From Alligator mississippiensis (lineage: Eukaryota > Chordata > Crocodylia > Alligatoridae), in assembly GCF_030867095.1 (NCBI RefSeq), contig NC_081829.1, forward strand, positions 45,815,036 through 45,879,035: DNA of 64,000 bases, in the 5' to 3' direction. Shown here piece after piece: positions 1 to 10,263 of this stretch (its first letter is position 1; every line of letters begins with the position of its first letter). The notes beneath the pieces were generated by a model that had not been told where the DNA came from, ran no database searches, and saw nothing but the letters and a program-made list of their open reading frames with translations. The translations under genes and the position numbers were made by a program.

Positions 1-805
1 TAAATAGCACTGGATGATATAGTTGTGATAAGAGTCACTGGATGGAAATCCTACATATAGTCTCAAGTTCTTTTTCTTAGCATGTAACAGTGTTGTTTTT
101 GGCAGTGCCATAGCAAGGTAGGGGGCAAGTGGGGCGACTGCCCTGGGCACCAAAGTGAAGGGGTGCCAACAGGCCCTGCCCAGCTGGAGTGGGGCAGGGG
201 ACAGAGCTGCAAGTGGCTCATTTGGAGGGGGCACAGGGATGGAGGAAAGGCGGTTCCCACCACTGCATCCATTCCCAAGCAAGCGGGGGGGCTGTAAGCC
301 CCCCAGATCTGTATGCAGGGCAAAAGTGGGCTGCCACTGCAGGCTTTGACCTGGGCACCAAACTTCCTTGCCATGGCACTGGTCTTTGGAGTGTCATTCC
401 ACTTTTGTTAGCTTTCTGGTATGTATTTTTGGATGTGCTCTTGCACAGAAAGTTTACTTTGCCTTCATTTCACCAAGTAAAGACAATTTGAGGAACACAG
501 TCCTGGGAATTGGGCACCGATTTGAGTCTGAGATTTTTTAGATGTATTTGTGACCATCTCAGTGACCAGGCTAAACTCCACAGTGAAACAAAGAAAGTTA
601 CATTAAGAAAATACCTAAACTCCATAGTAGTATATAGGCTCACTGCCCTCCAATGCAAATGCGACAGGCGGGCAGGACCAGAAGTCCCACCCCCTTTGCC
701 CCACCCCTTTTGCCCTTATATGGTGCATGGCATCACAAGCCCTGACCCCAGTCACATGGTGCGTGACATCACCAACCCTGCACCTTGTCATCTTACTGTA
801 AAGGT
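1..805. other. Left flank without recognised gene
   Basis: GC-rich non-coding sequence with only short overlapping frames. Near 720-785 a segment of about 35 bp beginning 'atggtgc' occurs twice. If the terminal inverted repeat of the following Polinton lies here I could not match it by eye to the sequence right of 15.3 kb. Confidence 0.4.
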
Positions 806-811
806 TATAAA
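806..811 (+). promoter_or_regulatory. TATA-like box upstream of Polinton DNA polymerase
   Basis: The hexamer tataaa lies about 60 bp before the first ATG (872) of the polymerase reading frame. Position and spacing suit a simple core promoter for the + strand gene block. No initiator or upstream elements were identified, so this is inference from position only. Confidence 0.3.
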
Positions 812-871
812 CATTGCCTGGCTGCTAGGCTGAATGCAACATCCCAAAGGTAAGGGCAGGAGCTAAAGGGG

Positions 872-1516
872 ATGGAATGTCTGACTAAAATTCTGTGTGA
901 TGAGTGTAAATCTTACTTGAACAAAAAGTGTAAGTGCAAAGGGAGGCAGTGCAAACAGAGTTATGAGAAAATCATGGATGTAAATGAGCACTGGTGCTTT
1001 ATCCACCAAATTAAAGAGCCTGAAGAAGGTGAGGGATATATTTTTTTATGATTTTGAATGTGTGCAGGAGACAGGGATGCATGTGCCCAACTACATTTTT
1101 TAAATGGACCTAAGAAAGGAGGAAAAAACCGTCAGAAAGCTGCAGGCAAAAACCCACAAAAGGCTTGTAAAGCTAAACCCAAAAAGCCAAAAAGCACTTG
1201 GGAGTTTAAGGGCAAAGAGTTTCTGTCTGATTTTACTAAAGTCTTTATGGATAAAAAGTTCAAGGACTACACCTTCATAGCTCACAACGCCAAAGGCTAT
1301 GATGGTTACTCCATGTTAGTCAGTTATTGAAGGAAAAAATGGGTGGAAAACTATTCATCCAGGGTGGTAAACTCATTTGCATAGAAGTGACCAGGCTAGG
1401 CATCTGTTTCATAGATTCTTTAAACTTTTTGCCAATGAAACTTAGCAGGTTTTTACAGGCGATGGGGTTTGAAGGATGCAAAGTTTATTTCCCACATTTT
1501 TTAACATGGCTGTGAC
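872..1516 (+). pseudogene. polB: Protein-primed family B DNA polymerase, N-terminal fragment (exonuclease domain)
   Basis: This is the 5' part of the Polinton replicative polymerase. The frame from ATG 872 begins with a Cys-rich stretch (CDEC, then CKC) typical of these enzymes. The Exo I motif YDFE is at 1047-1058 in another frame, so a one-base shift lies in the T-run just before it. Exo II is seen as FIAHNAKGYDGY (about 1273-1308). A further shift near 1325 leads into the 1327-1515 frame, which stops abruptly where the conserved sequence should continue and resumes near 2346. Function in an intact relative is DNA synthesis from a protein primer with 3'-5' proofreading. The family is secure; the copy is non-functional. 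Confidence 0.88.
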
Positions 1517-2345
1517 ATCTCTAGTGGGTCTGGTGAGTACCGCACCATCCTTCTTTACCGGAGCACCCCTCAACTTGCCTGCCACAACTTGATGTTAATG
1601 GGAAAAAGGAGAGGTTCAGTGATGTTCCTCTTCTTGGGTGTCCTGGTGATGGGGGTACTCACATTTGTGCCGCAATGTTCCTCAGAGTGCTGCCTCCCCT
1701 ACACCCCGTCCACTCGCCAACTACTCAGATGTTGTTTTTCATTGTTCTGTTGTTCCCTGTAAGCCCCTTTTCCAAGAGGTCATCAGCTTCGGCACTTGTC
1801 AATTGCCCAGATGTTAAGGCAGCCAAGGAGCTGGGCTCCCATTGTCTGGCGTCCTTCTCTCTTCAAGTGAGAGAAACTCCCCTCTAATCTTTTGATTCCA
1901 AGCAGCTGGGGACTGATCTTCCACAGCCCAGTGCAGGATGCTGCTCCCCCTTGCTCCGGGCGCGGGTGCAGTGCCAGCTACAATGTTTCAGCCAGCCTCT
2001 GGAGTCACCACCTGCCTGGCTGGCTCCCTGCTGGCTTGCTCCATCTCCTCCTCTCCCCCCTGCTGGGGTTTTTGAGTCTCCCATGGTGGAATCCGCAGCC
2101 ACAGCAATTAGCTCACTGCTCCCCCACCATGGGAGCAGCTGTTTAAAGAGCTGGCGTAATGCCGGCTCGTGCAGCCATGGCTCCAGCTCTGGCTGCGCTA
2201 CCGGAGGTAAGATCTCTGGGGTGCAGGGAGCCTGTTTGTTCCCTGCAGGGGCTCTCGGGGTTCCCCCAGCCCCCTTAGAGCCTGTGGGGTCTTCTTTCTG
2301 CCACAACAGCAGAAAAACAAAATTATGTGTGGCCTCTCCCAAAGT
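1517..2345. other. Insertion of about 0.83 kb inside the polymerase gene, unidentified
   Basis: Polymerase homology stops at about 1516 and resumes in phase at about 2346. The intervening sequence is GC-rich and holds only short overlapping frames on both strands. The left end reads tgtgacatc, but no matching terminal inverted repeat or target duplication was found. It could be a solo LTR or another non-coding element. Confidence 0.55.
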
Positions 2346-3611
2346 TGGAGTACTACAGCATTGAAAATATGATATCCAGTAAGAAAGAAGTTTTTAGAAT
2401 GGTAGCAGGATAACCATGATAAGACCTTTGACATGCAAAAGGAGCTGGCCTATTATTGTCAGCAGGATGTAAAAATTTTGAAAGAGGCCTGCTGCCTCTA
2501 CAGGGATGAGATAAAATGACATGGCGGGTGGACCAAGTGAAAATAGATGGTGTACTCCAAAACTTAGAATGCTACAAAGATCCTTTCCAATATATCATGT
2601 CAGCCTCCGTCTGCATGGCCATGTACAGGTTTATGTTTTTGGAACTGCAGAACATAGCGCTTCTCCCCCTGGACAACTATCACAGACAGAAAAAGAGGTT
2701 TTCAACCCCATCTCTCCAGTGGCTAATGTACATTTTGGAGAAAGAAAATATTCAAATTTGACATGCATTACAGGGTGGGGAATTTCAGATAGGCCCCTAC
2801 TTTTTAGATGGCTATGCCAACATTGATGTGAAACCTATAGTGTTTGAATTTAATGGATATTTTTTCCATGGCTGTGTCACTTGCTACAATGAGGAAGACC
2901 AAAACCCATTGATGGGGACCACCTACAGGTTTCTGAATTACCAGGCATTGCACAAGACCAATTATCCCAAGAGAGGGGTTTACCGTTAGGACCATTTGGG
3001 AGCATGAGTGGAGAATTCTCTTAGGAACAGATAGGGATTTGGCAGATTATTTAAGCAGAACCCTGTTGCCTTCTCCACTGTGCCTAGGGATGCCCTTTTT
3101 GCAGGGAGAACTAATGCTATCCATCTATATTACCAAACTAAAGCCAGCGAACAATTACACTATTACAATTTTACCAGTCTTTACCCCTTTATAAACAAAA
3201 TGAAGGAATACCCAATCAGATACCCTGAAATTATTCATGACAATTTCCAACCCCTGTCAAGCTATTTTGGAATAGCCAGGGTGAAACTGTACCCACTGTG
3301 AAACCCATTTTTTCCTGTGCTACCCAACAGGGTGAATGGGAAACTTATGTTTATGCTGTGCCACCTCTGTGCGGAAACAAGACAGCAAAAGTGTGACCAC
3401 ACTGATGGAGAGAGGGCTGTCCTGGGCACGTGGTGCACACCAAAATTGAATAAAGCTAACGCCAAGGGGCAAGAGTAGCTCACATCTATGAAGTCTGGCA
3501 TTTTGCTGAGAGGTCTAGCACCCTTTTTGAACAGTACATAAAAATGCACCTCCGACAGAAGCAGGAAGCCTCGGGCTACCCTGCCTGGTGTACTGACCAA
3601 GAAAAGCTATT
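2346..3611 (+). pseudogene. polB: Protein-primed family B DNA polymerase, middle fragment (Exo III to palm motif A)
   Basis: Several frames together give the conserved order of the family. Exo III is visible as YCQQDV (2451-2468). A block containing PLDNYHRQKK follows, then EFNGYFFHGC (about 2845-2875), then palm motif A as YYNFTSLYPF (3161-3190). The first catalytic Asp of motif A is replaced by Asn (codon aat, 3167-3169), which would abolish metal binding. A Cys-containing segment follows (about 3350-3400). Stops and shifts occur repeatedly. Recognisable coding ends at about 3611, where a repeat-rich insertion begins. Confidence 0.85.
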
Positions 3612-3860
3612 GTCCTGTGGGGTCAGGCCAACTCCCAGGATCTCAATATTGCGCTGTTAGACAGGAGGGTGTGACACAATTGCACATATACAAACACACA
3701 AATCAGTTAGGTGCATACACACACATTACCAGCTCAGGCACCAGCTCAGGCACACATTCAAACCAGTCTAGGCACATGCATACCTATCACCAATTCAAGC
3801 ACATACACTATACACCCCAAAAGTTAGACACAGATCACTAATTCATATATCATGCACACA

Positions 3861-3864
<4 letters not shown>

Positions 3865-3920
<56 letters not shown>
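3865..3920. repeat. (TA)n/(CA)n microsatellite
   Basis: About 42 bp of pure TA (3865-3906) run into CA repeats. ACAC-rich degenerate sequence continues on both sides between 3680 and 4250. Confidence 0.97.
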
Positions 3921-4123
3921 AACACAATCTCACACTAGCAACTCAGATACACACATGTTCAAAATAACTAGTTTAGGTTCATACACACCTATCACCAGTT
4001 TAAGCCCATACACGCTACACACACCAAATTTAGACAGAATCAGTTACCAGTTTACCAACACCTGCACATCCAATGCACATACATAGATTATTAATTCATA
4101 CACCACACTCACACACAATGATA

Positions 4124-4125
<2 letters not shown>

Positions 4126-4176
<51 letters not shown>
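4126..4176. repeat. (CT)n/(AT)n microsatellite
   Basis: A CT run (about 4126-4156) passes directly into an AT run (4157-4176). Confidence 0.97.
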
Positions 4177-4740
4177 GTATGTATTCACTAATTCACACAC
4201 ATACCACCCACCTACACATACACACAGGTGAGTTCCTAAGTTGGATGTTGTGAAGTGTATGCATGTATGTGCTTGGTGTACTTGGGATACCTGGGGAAAG
4301 GTTAAGGTAAGAAAGTAGAAGTGTAGGGAGTGAAAGTCACCAGGACCGGGATTAGAACCAGTAGACTAGAGGGCCCTGGGCTGAAGAATTGAGGCTTGGG
4401 GGTAACTTTAGGTTAATTGATCTTAATTGATTACAAGACAATGCCCAAAGCCTGCAGAGCAGGGGAGTGATACCGGCACAGAGGCTGAGGCTGGGACTGG
4501 AGCCAGAGCTACGGGGGAGCTGAAAAGGTAGGTGGGGAGAGTGAAAATGGGACTAAGGGAAAGTGTGGGCATTAAAGATGGGCTCTGGGTGTGGGGAGCC
4601 AGAGGATGGCTCCAGGGCAGCTAGAGAAGTTGCAGGGAGCAGTAGTAGGTGCTGGGAGCTGGAGAAATGCTCCAGCTGCTTGAGAAACCTGCAGGACAAC
4701 CACGAGGAGATGGGAATCTGCGAGGGGGCGGGATGACTAC

Positions 4741-5140
4741 AGAAGGTGCAGGGGAAGCCTGAAAGCAGAGAGACAGACAGCAGAAAATCACAGGAAAAGC
4801 AGCAGGAGAGACTGAAAGGTGGCAGGGGCAGCAGGAAAGCAGAGAAAGGCAGCAGAAAGTCACAGGGAAAAGGCAGTAGGAGCGTGGGAAGAAAGGGGAC
4901 AGTAGAAAATCACAGGAAAAGCAGCAGGAGAGATTGAAAAGCAGCAGGATAGCAGGAAAGCAGAGAAAGGCAACAGAAAGTCACAGGGAAAAGGCAGTAG
5001 GAGGGTGGGAAGCAGGGGGACAGCAGAAAATCAGAGGAGTAGTGGCAGGAGAGACTGAGAGGCACTAGGGGCAATGGGAAAGCAGAGAAAGGCAGCTGAA
5101 AGTCACAAGGAAAAGGCAGTAGGAATTGAGAGGAGATCAG
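4741..5140. repeat. Purine-rich minisatellite, unit about 121 bp, about 3 copies
   Basis: The phrase gaaaatca recurs at about 4783, 4904 and 5026 (spacing 121-122 bp), each time followed by the same ordered blocks (gcaggagaga, aaagcagagaaaggca, agtcaca, ggcagtagga). The + strand is strongly purine-biased. A short unrelated GA microsatellite lies at 5165-5190 and another at 5400-5425. Confidence 0.85.
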
Positions 5141-5219
5141 GAAACTAATGGAGAAGGGTGGGAGCTGGAGCTGAGAGAGAGAGAGAGAGAATGAGGCTGG
5201 AATTTAAGATAAGGAAGGG

Positions 5220-6040
5220 ACTGGGATTCAGTAAAACATGACCTAACTCAGGGTTGCAAATAACAGTGGTTTTATTGAACAGGGGAGATGATGACACAAT
5301 GTCTTATTGGTTTCCTTGCACCCACCCACACACACACACAGTGACAGCAGGGGTTAGAGAGGCTTGGTGCAGGGGCTGAAGTCCATTGAAGTCCAGGAGG
5401 AGAGAGAGAGAGACAGAGAGAGAGAGTCCAAATTGTAGGAGGAGGTGTTCAGGTAATATCTACCCATCCAGGCTGGAAAGGGGTCCTTATCCAGTAGGTG
5501 TTGTCCAGAGCGGGGTCGCTAGCAGGGCCTCTGGGTGGATAGGTGGTGTGGCATGGTACTGGTCCAGATGGAGAGGGCATGCCACTGCGTCTGTCTTCAC
5601 TGCCCCTTTTTATAAGGGCAGATCTTGTGTGACCCTAGTGCCAGGAGGCATGCCCAGGCAAGGGTCAGCCCCTGGTGTACTGAGCATGTGTGCTTCATGC
5701 AGGGATGTGCAGTTTCAGGTGTCTGTAACGATGAGAGTTGCTGGTTTTGCAGGGTCTTTTGTCTTTCAAATGCTGGGTTCTTGTCTCTGTTCCTGGGTGA
5801 GGTCCGTGGTTCCTGGATGAATCAATGCAAGGTGATGGCCCAGTTGTTACAGGCCATTCAGTAGAGGCCTGCTACCATTGTATTTCAATCATTCCCAATC
5901 ATTCTCATTCATCCGGGAACCAATTTACATGGGAGGGGTACGTGATTCATCCAGTTGCAACATGGGATGCCCAGGCAGGGGACAGAAGATGGGGGCTTGT
6001 GTTGCAGAGCACTTAGGTGCCCTGCTCCTTAGAGTGGAAC
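5220..6040. other. Non-coding part of the insertion
   Basis: No gene recognised. It contains a CA tract near 5320-5340 and a short GA tract. The frame open at 5386-5820 has no recognisable domain and is judged a chance frame. Confidence 0.4.
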
Positions 6041-6173
6041 TGTTAGGGAAAGAGCCCTAGCAGTGAGTGAGGAGCCCCAGCTGCTGGTTACCAGGGCAAC
6101 CAAAGGGAGCTAATGGCCAACACCTGCCAGAGGTCAGCTAACCAAAAGGGGCAGGGCCTGGCTCCCATATAAA
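6041..6173 (+). promoter_or_regulatory. LTR U3-like segment with TATA box
   Basis: The segment starts tgttaggg, the same eight bases that begin the ERV 3' LTR at 51193. It ends in a TATA box (tataaa, 6168-6173) followed by a GC-rich region resembling the TATA-proximal part of the solo LTR at 37874-38882. This suggests an LTR promoter inside the insertion. The 3' boundary was not found, so identification as an LTR is tentative. Confidence 0.35.
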
Positions 6174-6439
6174 CCCTAGGGCTGAGGCCAGGAGGGCAGT
6201 TCCCTGCCAAGAGCCAAGGGGGATGGAGCTCTCCCAGAGCAAGCAAAGGGGAGAGGCCTGACTGCAGGTATAACCTCTAACACTGGTGAGGGATGGAACA
6301 CCCCCGGGGTGGCTTGAATGATGTTGTTATGGCCGGGAGGCTCAAGTTTATGTTACAGCCGAGGGGCTTGTGTTTTGTTTACTGTGTAAGACCGGAGGCT
6401 TGGATGAGGCTGTTAGGGGATGGAGGAGGCTTCATAGGG

Positions 6440-6900
6440 GACTCACAGTAGCATGGGGACCCCAGCCCCAGAGAAGGGGGCAGCGATTGAGAAGCCCCAG
6501 AGAAGGGGGCAGCAATTGGGGGTGCACAAACCCTCAGTGCCAGAGAGGGCAAGGTATCGGTGGTGCGCTGACCCTGAGCGCCAGGAAGGTGCAGTGCAAC
6601 ACAGGGCCATGGAGAGCCCGAGCGCCAGGAAGGTGCAGTGTGAGACAGGGCCGTGGAGAGCCCAAGCACCAGAGAGGGCACAGTGAGAGACAGGGCTCCA
6701 AAGAGCCCAAGCATCAGAGAGGGTGCAGTGTGAGACAGGGCTGCAGAGAGCCCGAGTGCCAGAGAGGGTGCAGTGCAAGACAGGGCTGCGGAGAGCCTGA
6801 GCACCAGAAAGGGCGCAAAGTGAGGCAGGGCCACGGAGAGCCCAAGTGCCAGAGAGGGCGCAGTGCAGGACAGGGCCACAGAAGGCCCAGGGAGGACAAG
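6440..6900. repeat. 45-bp minisatellite, about 7-8 copies
   Basis: The phrase gagagccc(a/g)ag recurs every 44-45 bp (for example 6612, 6656 and 6700), with related blocks (cagagagggcgcagtg, acagggc) between. Because 45 is divisible by three, several frames stay open on both strands; the longest (6370-6915, +) encodes degenerate 15-residue repeats. No gene function is inferred. Confidence 0.88.
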
Positions 6901-6949
6901 GTGGCCAAGTTATAACAAGGCCTCTGCTAGGCTGCGAGGCTTGGGGCAT

Positions 6950-7577
6950 GGTAAAGGGGTGGTTGGAGCCATGCGTAGCCCATAAGGCTAGGGTGCCCCA
7001 AAAAACCCATTATAGAATGGGACCCACCAGGGGTCTGGGAGTCCACGAGGTCAGAGTGTACAACAAACTGTGTCAAAGAGGGTGTAAAGTCAGCCATCTT
7101 CCAGATATATATTTTCCATCAAAGACATGGCAGGAAAAAATCGAGGGTGCCCATTGGGCCAGCTTGGCATGGTAAGGGGGCCTTAGGGAGATCATGGCCA
7201 TCCTGTAGGACCCAGTGCCATGACAACCTGACATAAAATGGAAACTTGACATGACCTTGGTTCACTTACAAACACCGGCCTAAACCATACAATATCCATA
7301 TGAAACAATAAATATCAATACGAAAATGATAATAATACAATATACAACAGTAAGAATCAATACAAACCTAATAATAATACAATATAAAACAGTGGATATC
7401 CAAAAACAAAAACTTGCTACCAAAATAAATATGTTGAAGCTTATCCTAAGTTGAGCTCACTTTTATACTTATAGAGAGGGAGAGAAAAGTCAGAAATGGT
7501 CAGGGAAGGGGAGGGAATGCATTTTAAAATAAACAAATAAAAGAAAAACTGGGGGGGTTGCTACAAAGCAAGAGAGA
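6950..7577. other. Non-coding tail of the insertion
   Basis: AT-rich from about 7240, with several short direct repeats of the type aataatacaatata (near 7335 and 7370). No gene seen. Confidence 0.4.
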
Positions 7578-8411
7578 TACGTGACCAATTTCTTCCAAAA
7601 AGAAGGCTTGACCTTATGCCCAGAGCATATCAAACCCAACCCCGCAAAGCGCCAAATAGCAAAATTGTTTCTAAATTCTTTCTGGAGTATATTTAATTAG
7701 AGAACCAACTTGCCAAACACCAGAATCATGAGAGATCCCGAAGAAATGTTTGGCTATCTCTTTTCTCTCACCTATGAAATTTTATCATGTGACTCATTGA
7801 TGATGAAACAGCCTGCATGTCTTGGAAGCATGCCAAAGAGCATTACACACTCTCGGGTAACACAAACATCTTTATACCCTGTTTTAACACCACTTATGCA
7901 TGCTTAGAGTTGTATGAGCTGTTAGACAGTTTGCAAGACTGGTATCTGCACCACGACACAGATTCTGTGATATTTGTGAGACACGAGGGAGATTGGAACC
8001 CCTTGCTAGGCGATTATGTAGGCGAGCTCATCAGTGAAATCCCACCAAATGAACACATCACGGAGTTTGTGCCAGCCAGTCAGAAAACCTATGAGTTGTC
8101 TAGGGGAAAGGTTTGCTTTAAGGTCAAAGGGATTACCCTGACTGTGGCCAACTGTAAAAAAAGTCAACTTTGAAACCTTGAGAGATCTTGTTCTAGATTA
8201 TGGGGCAAACCCCAATGGGGACACCACTAAAATAATCGTTATACAACAGTGCTCTATTATCAGGAACAAAAGCAAGTGGATGATAGAAACCAAAGCCTTG
8301 AGAAAAATGCAGAAAGTCATTTATGACAAAAGGGTCCTCCCAGAAAACATTAACAGTCTTCCCTATGGTTTTTTAACATGGATATGCACTGGAAGCACCC
8401 CTTTCCTGTGA
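7578..8411 (+). pseudogene. polB: Protein-primed family B DNA polymerase, C-terminal fragment (motifs B and C, thumb)
   Basis: The frame from 7578 contains the motif B region (KLFLNSFW) and then an in-frame stop at 7698-7700. The same frame continues to about 7800, then shifts into 7817-8173. That part has motif C as HHDTDSVIF with both Asp codons intact (DTD at 7955-7963). The last part (8178-8411) ends with a typical LPYGF terminus plus a short extension. It overlaps the ATPase start by about 34 bp in another frame, a compact arrangement expected of Polintons. The copy is inactive: stop, frameshifts, separation from the N-terminal parts and loss of the motif A Asp. Confidence 0.88.
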
Positions 8412-9073
8412 TTTTGGCAGGCCCTAGCAACTGTGGTAAAAGTTACTTTATAAAAAACCTTCTGGATCACGCTGAAAGAATGTTGTCTGTTATGCCTGAG
8501 AATATAATGTGGTGCTATAGCTGTTGGCAGCCTTTGTATAAAGACCTGTTTTGTAAATATCCTTTTATCAAGTTTGTGAAGGGTCTATCGGACAGTCTCA
8601 ATGACTACTGTTTGTTTCCTCCTAATAAAATAAATATGGTTGTGGTAGATGATTTGATGGACTCTGCTTATGACAGCAGTGAAATGAAGAAAGCTTTTAC
8701 CAAGTACGTGCATCATTGGACTCTTAGCATTATGGATATAGTTCAAAATGTTTTCTGTCAAGGGCAAAGGAGCTGCACCATTACCCTTAACACAAAATAC
8801 ATGGTTTTGTTTAAAACCCCCATGGATAAGCTATAGATAGTGTCCCTAGTGTGGCAGATGTACCTAGGTAAGGCCCAGTTCTTTCAAGAAGCTTTTGAAG
8901 ATGCCACTAAAACACCTTACAGGTATCTGGTGGTAGATTTAAGTGCTTCTACCCTGGATGCTTTTAGATTAAGAACCAGGCTTTTTCCTCCCAACCAACC
9001 TGCTGCTTACACTTTAACAAAACAACAACAGGTGGGAATAAAAAGAGATGATGTAGCAGTGACCTCTTCTTAG
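8378..9073 (+). pseudogene. A32/FtsK-type genome-packaging ATPase with one internal stop
   Basis: The protein powers DNA packaging into the capsid in Polintons and related viruses. Walker A is GPSNCGKS (residues 15-22) and Walker B is VVVDD (residues 88-92), both intact. The frame runs 152 codons to a TAG at 8834-8836 and continues in the same frame to 9073 with conserved C-terminal sequence (QMYLGKAQFFQEAF). The only visible lesion is therefore one stop codon. The start was chosen because the frame opens there, just inside the polymerase end, and the N-terminus (MDMHWKHPF) resembles relatives. About 231 codons is normal for the family. Confidence 0.88.
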
Positions 9074-9097
9074 CTCAAGAGATGGTGCAAGAGAAAC

Positions 9098-9427
9098 ATG
9101 TCTAACCGCGTAAAAAGAAATTTGACTCTCTTTAAACTGCTTCTTCAATCCTCCCCACAGCAGAGAAAAGCTATACTCTGCTCAGCCTCTGACAATTTAG
9201 TAGTGGCCATTTCAGAAATTGCTCTGAACACCTTAAAAGGAAACATCCCTTTGACACCACATCAAATTCACATGCTGAAAAAGAGACACGGGATCATAAA
9301 AAACCTAAGTAATGAAAGATTGCCTCTTAAAAAAAAGAAACGGCTAGTGAAACAGTCTGGGGGATTTATCCGCCTTCTATTAAGTTTTGCTCTCCCTCTG
9401 ATTATGGGGCTTTTGACTAGCTGGTGA
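9098..9427 (+). CDS. Small basic protein with C-terminal hydrophobic tail, Polinton-conserved
   Basis: Uninterrupted 109-codon frame immediately downstream of the ATPase. The N-terminal half is helical and basic; a Lys-rich patch (residues 78-85, LKKKKRLV) is followed by GGF and a hydrophobic segment (about residues 89-106) that could cross or bind a membrane. The layout recalls small basic membrane-active or core proteins of adenovirus-like capsids, but no function is assigned. The stop overlaps the ATG of the next gene by one base (tgatg, 9425-9429), implying linked expression in the ancestor. It is one of only two uninterrupted frames of the element. Confidence 0.7.
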   Translation: MSNRVKRNLTLFKLLLQSSPQQRKAILCSASDNLVVAISEIALNTLKGNIPLTPHQIHMLKKRHGIIKNLSNERLPLKKKKRLVKQSGGFIRLLLSFALPLIMGLLTSW

Positions 9428-10090
9428 TGGAGCATTCAGAAAAAATGTACCTGGTGCCCAAACATGATCTGGAACAATTAAGGGCTCCACCACCACCTCA
9501 GGAAAATATCAGAACCGAGGCAACCCACTTATTGGATGCTGAAATGAGGGATATTCTCCAAAGGCCAGGTTTAGGAGAATATTATAAAGCTAAACTGTTT
9601 GCCACTGTGCTTCAGAAATAACTGACCTACGTAAAGCAGGGTGGTCTGGACAGAGGGAAATTAACCCTGTTTCTGCCAGAACAGACCTCCCTAGAAGCCA
9701 GAAATCCCCTAGAAACCCCAACAAACCTCGACCCCGTCATTCGGGAAGTATTGGAAGTAACATGCATATCCAATACAGGAAAAATGCTAAAGTGTTGCTC
9801 ACTAAGCTGAGCCAGCACAAGGATATTTCTTCTTGGGTTGATCAAGGGGGTTTTGTCTACAAAGGAATGTCGTCAAGGGTTCTGACATGCTCGACTTGGT
9901 CCGGGGAACCCTTCAGACTCATACTAGGTCTAGTAAATGTCCACCTAAATGGCCATGGCTTATGAAAGCCACGGCCAAGCTGAACGTACCATCTTGTGTT
10001 ATGGGCAACGCCATGAATTGTGATCATCTGGAATGCCTGAAAGTATCTGCCTCAGACCAAGGAACACCAACAGCACCACCTAAGAAGTGA
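9427..10090 (+). pseudogene. Polinton-conserved protein of unknown function, broken
   Basis: ATG 9427-9429 overlaps the previous stop. The first frame reads MEHSEKMYLVP and runs to a stop at 9619-9621; related sequence continues in the same direction in other frames up to 10090 (the last part contains PPKWPWLMKA and a region resembling the ending of this protein in relatives). The spacing relative to the ATPase and the small basic protein fits a conserved Polinton gene pair. Biochemical role unknown; it is possibly virion-associated. At least one stop and two frameshifts are present. Confidence 0.6.
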
Positions 10091-10263
10091 AAAACTGTCT
10101 CTAAAAGCCATTGGCTCTCCATGTAAAGTTTTACACTTTGAATAAAATTATTCTATACTGCTACAATGTTTATCTACAGAGGATTTTTTAAAGTGAAAAC
10201 ACACATATGCACATGTTTAAACAGCAACAGCTGTGTTTACACAGCATCAGCTGAGTGTTTTAT
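10091..10263. other. Convergent intergenic gap
   Basis: AT-rich 170 bp between the two convergent gene blocks. It contains aataaa on the + strand at about 10140, suitable as a polyadenylation signal for the + strand block. A short direct repeat (cagc-containing, near 10222 and 10242) is also present. Confidence 0.45.

Larger units (their letters stand above)
3612..7577. other. Repeat-rich insertion of about 3.97 kb splitting the polymerase gene
   Basis: Polymerase coding stops around 3611 and resumes at 7578 with YVTNFFQKEG just before motif B. The intervening DNA contains TA/CA/CT microsatellites, a 121-bp and a 45-bp minisatellite, an LTR-like segment with a TATA box near 6168, and AT-rich sequence at 7200-7500. 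It probably reflects more than one insertion plus satellite growth. No clean target duplication was recognised at its edges. Confidence 0.7.

Noticed and set aside
1..870. Left terminal inverted repeat of the Polinton
   Set aside because: No segment was found by eye that matches the reverse complement of the sequence right of 15.3 kb; a computed self-alignment would be needed.
1884..2364. Opposing frames of 137-152 codons in the first PolB insertion
   Set aside because: GC-rich DNA with open frames on both strands and no recognisable domain.
4746..4937. Charged 63-codon frame in purine-rich DNA
   Set aside because: It belongs to the 121-bp minisatellite; Lys/Arg/Glu/Ser content mirrors the purine bias.
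6370..6949. Long overlapping frames of 166-181 codons as a protein gene
   Set aside because: They occur on both strands because the 45-bp unit is a multiple of three; no domain and no start context.
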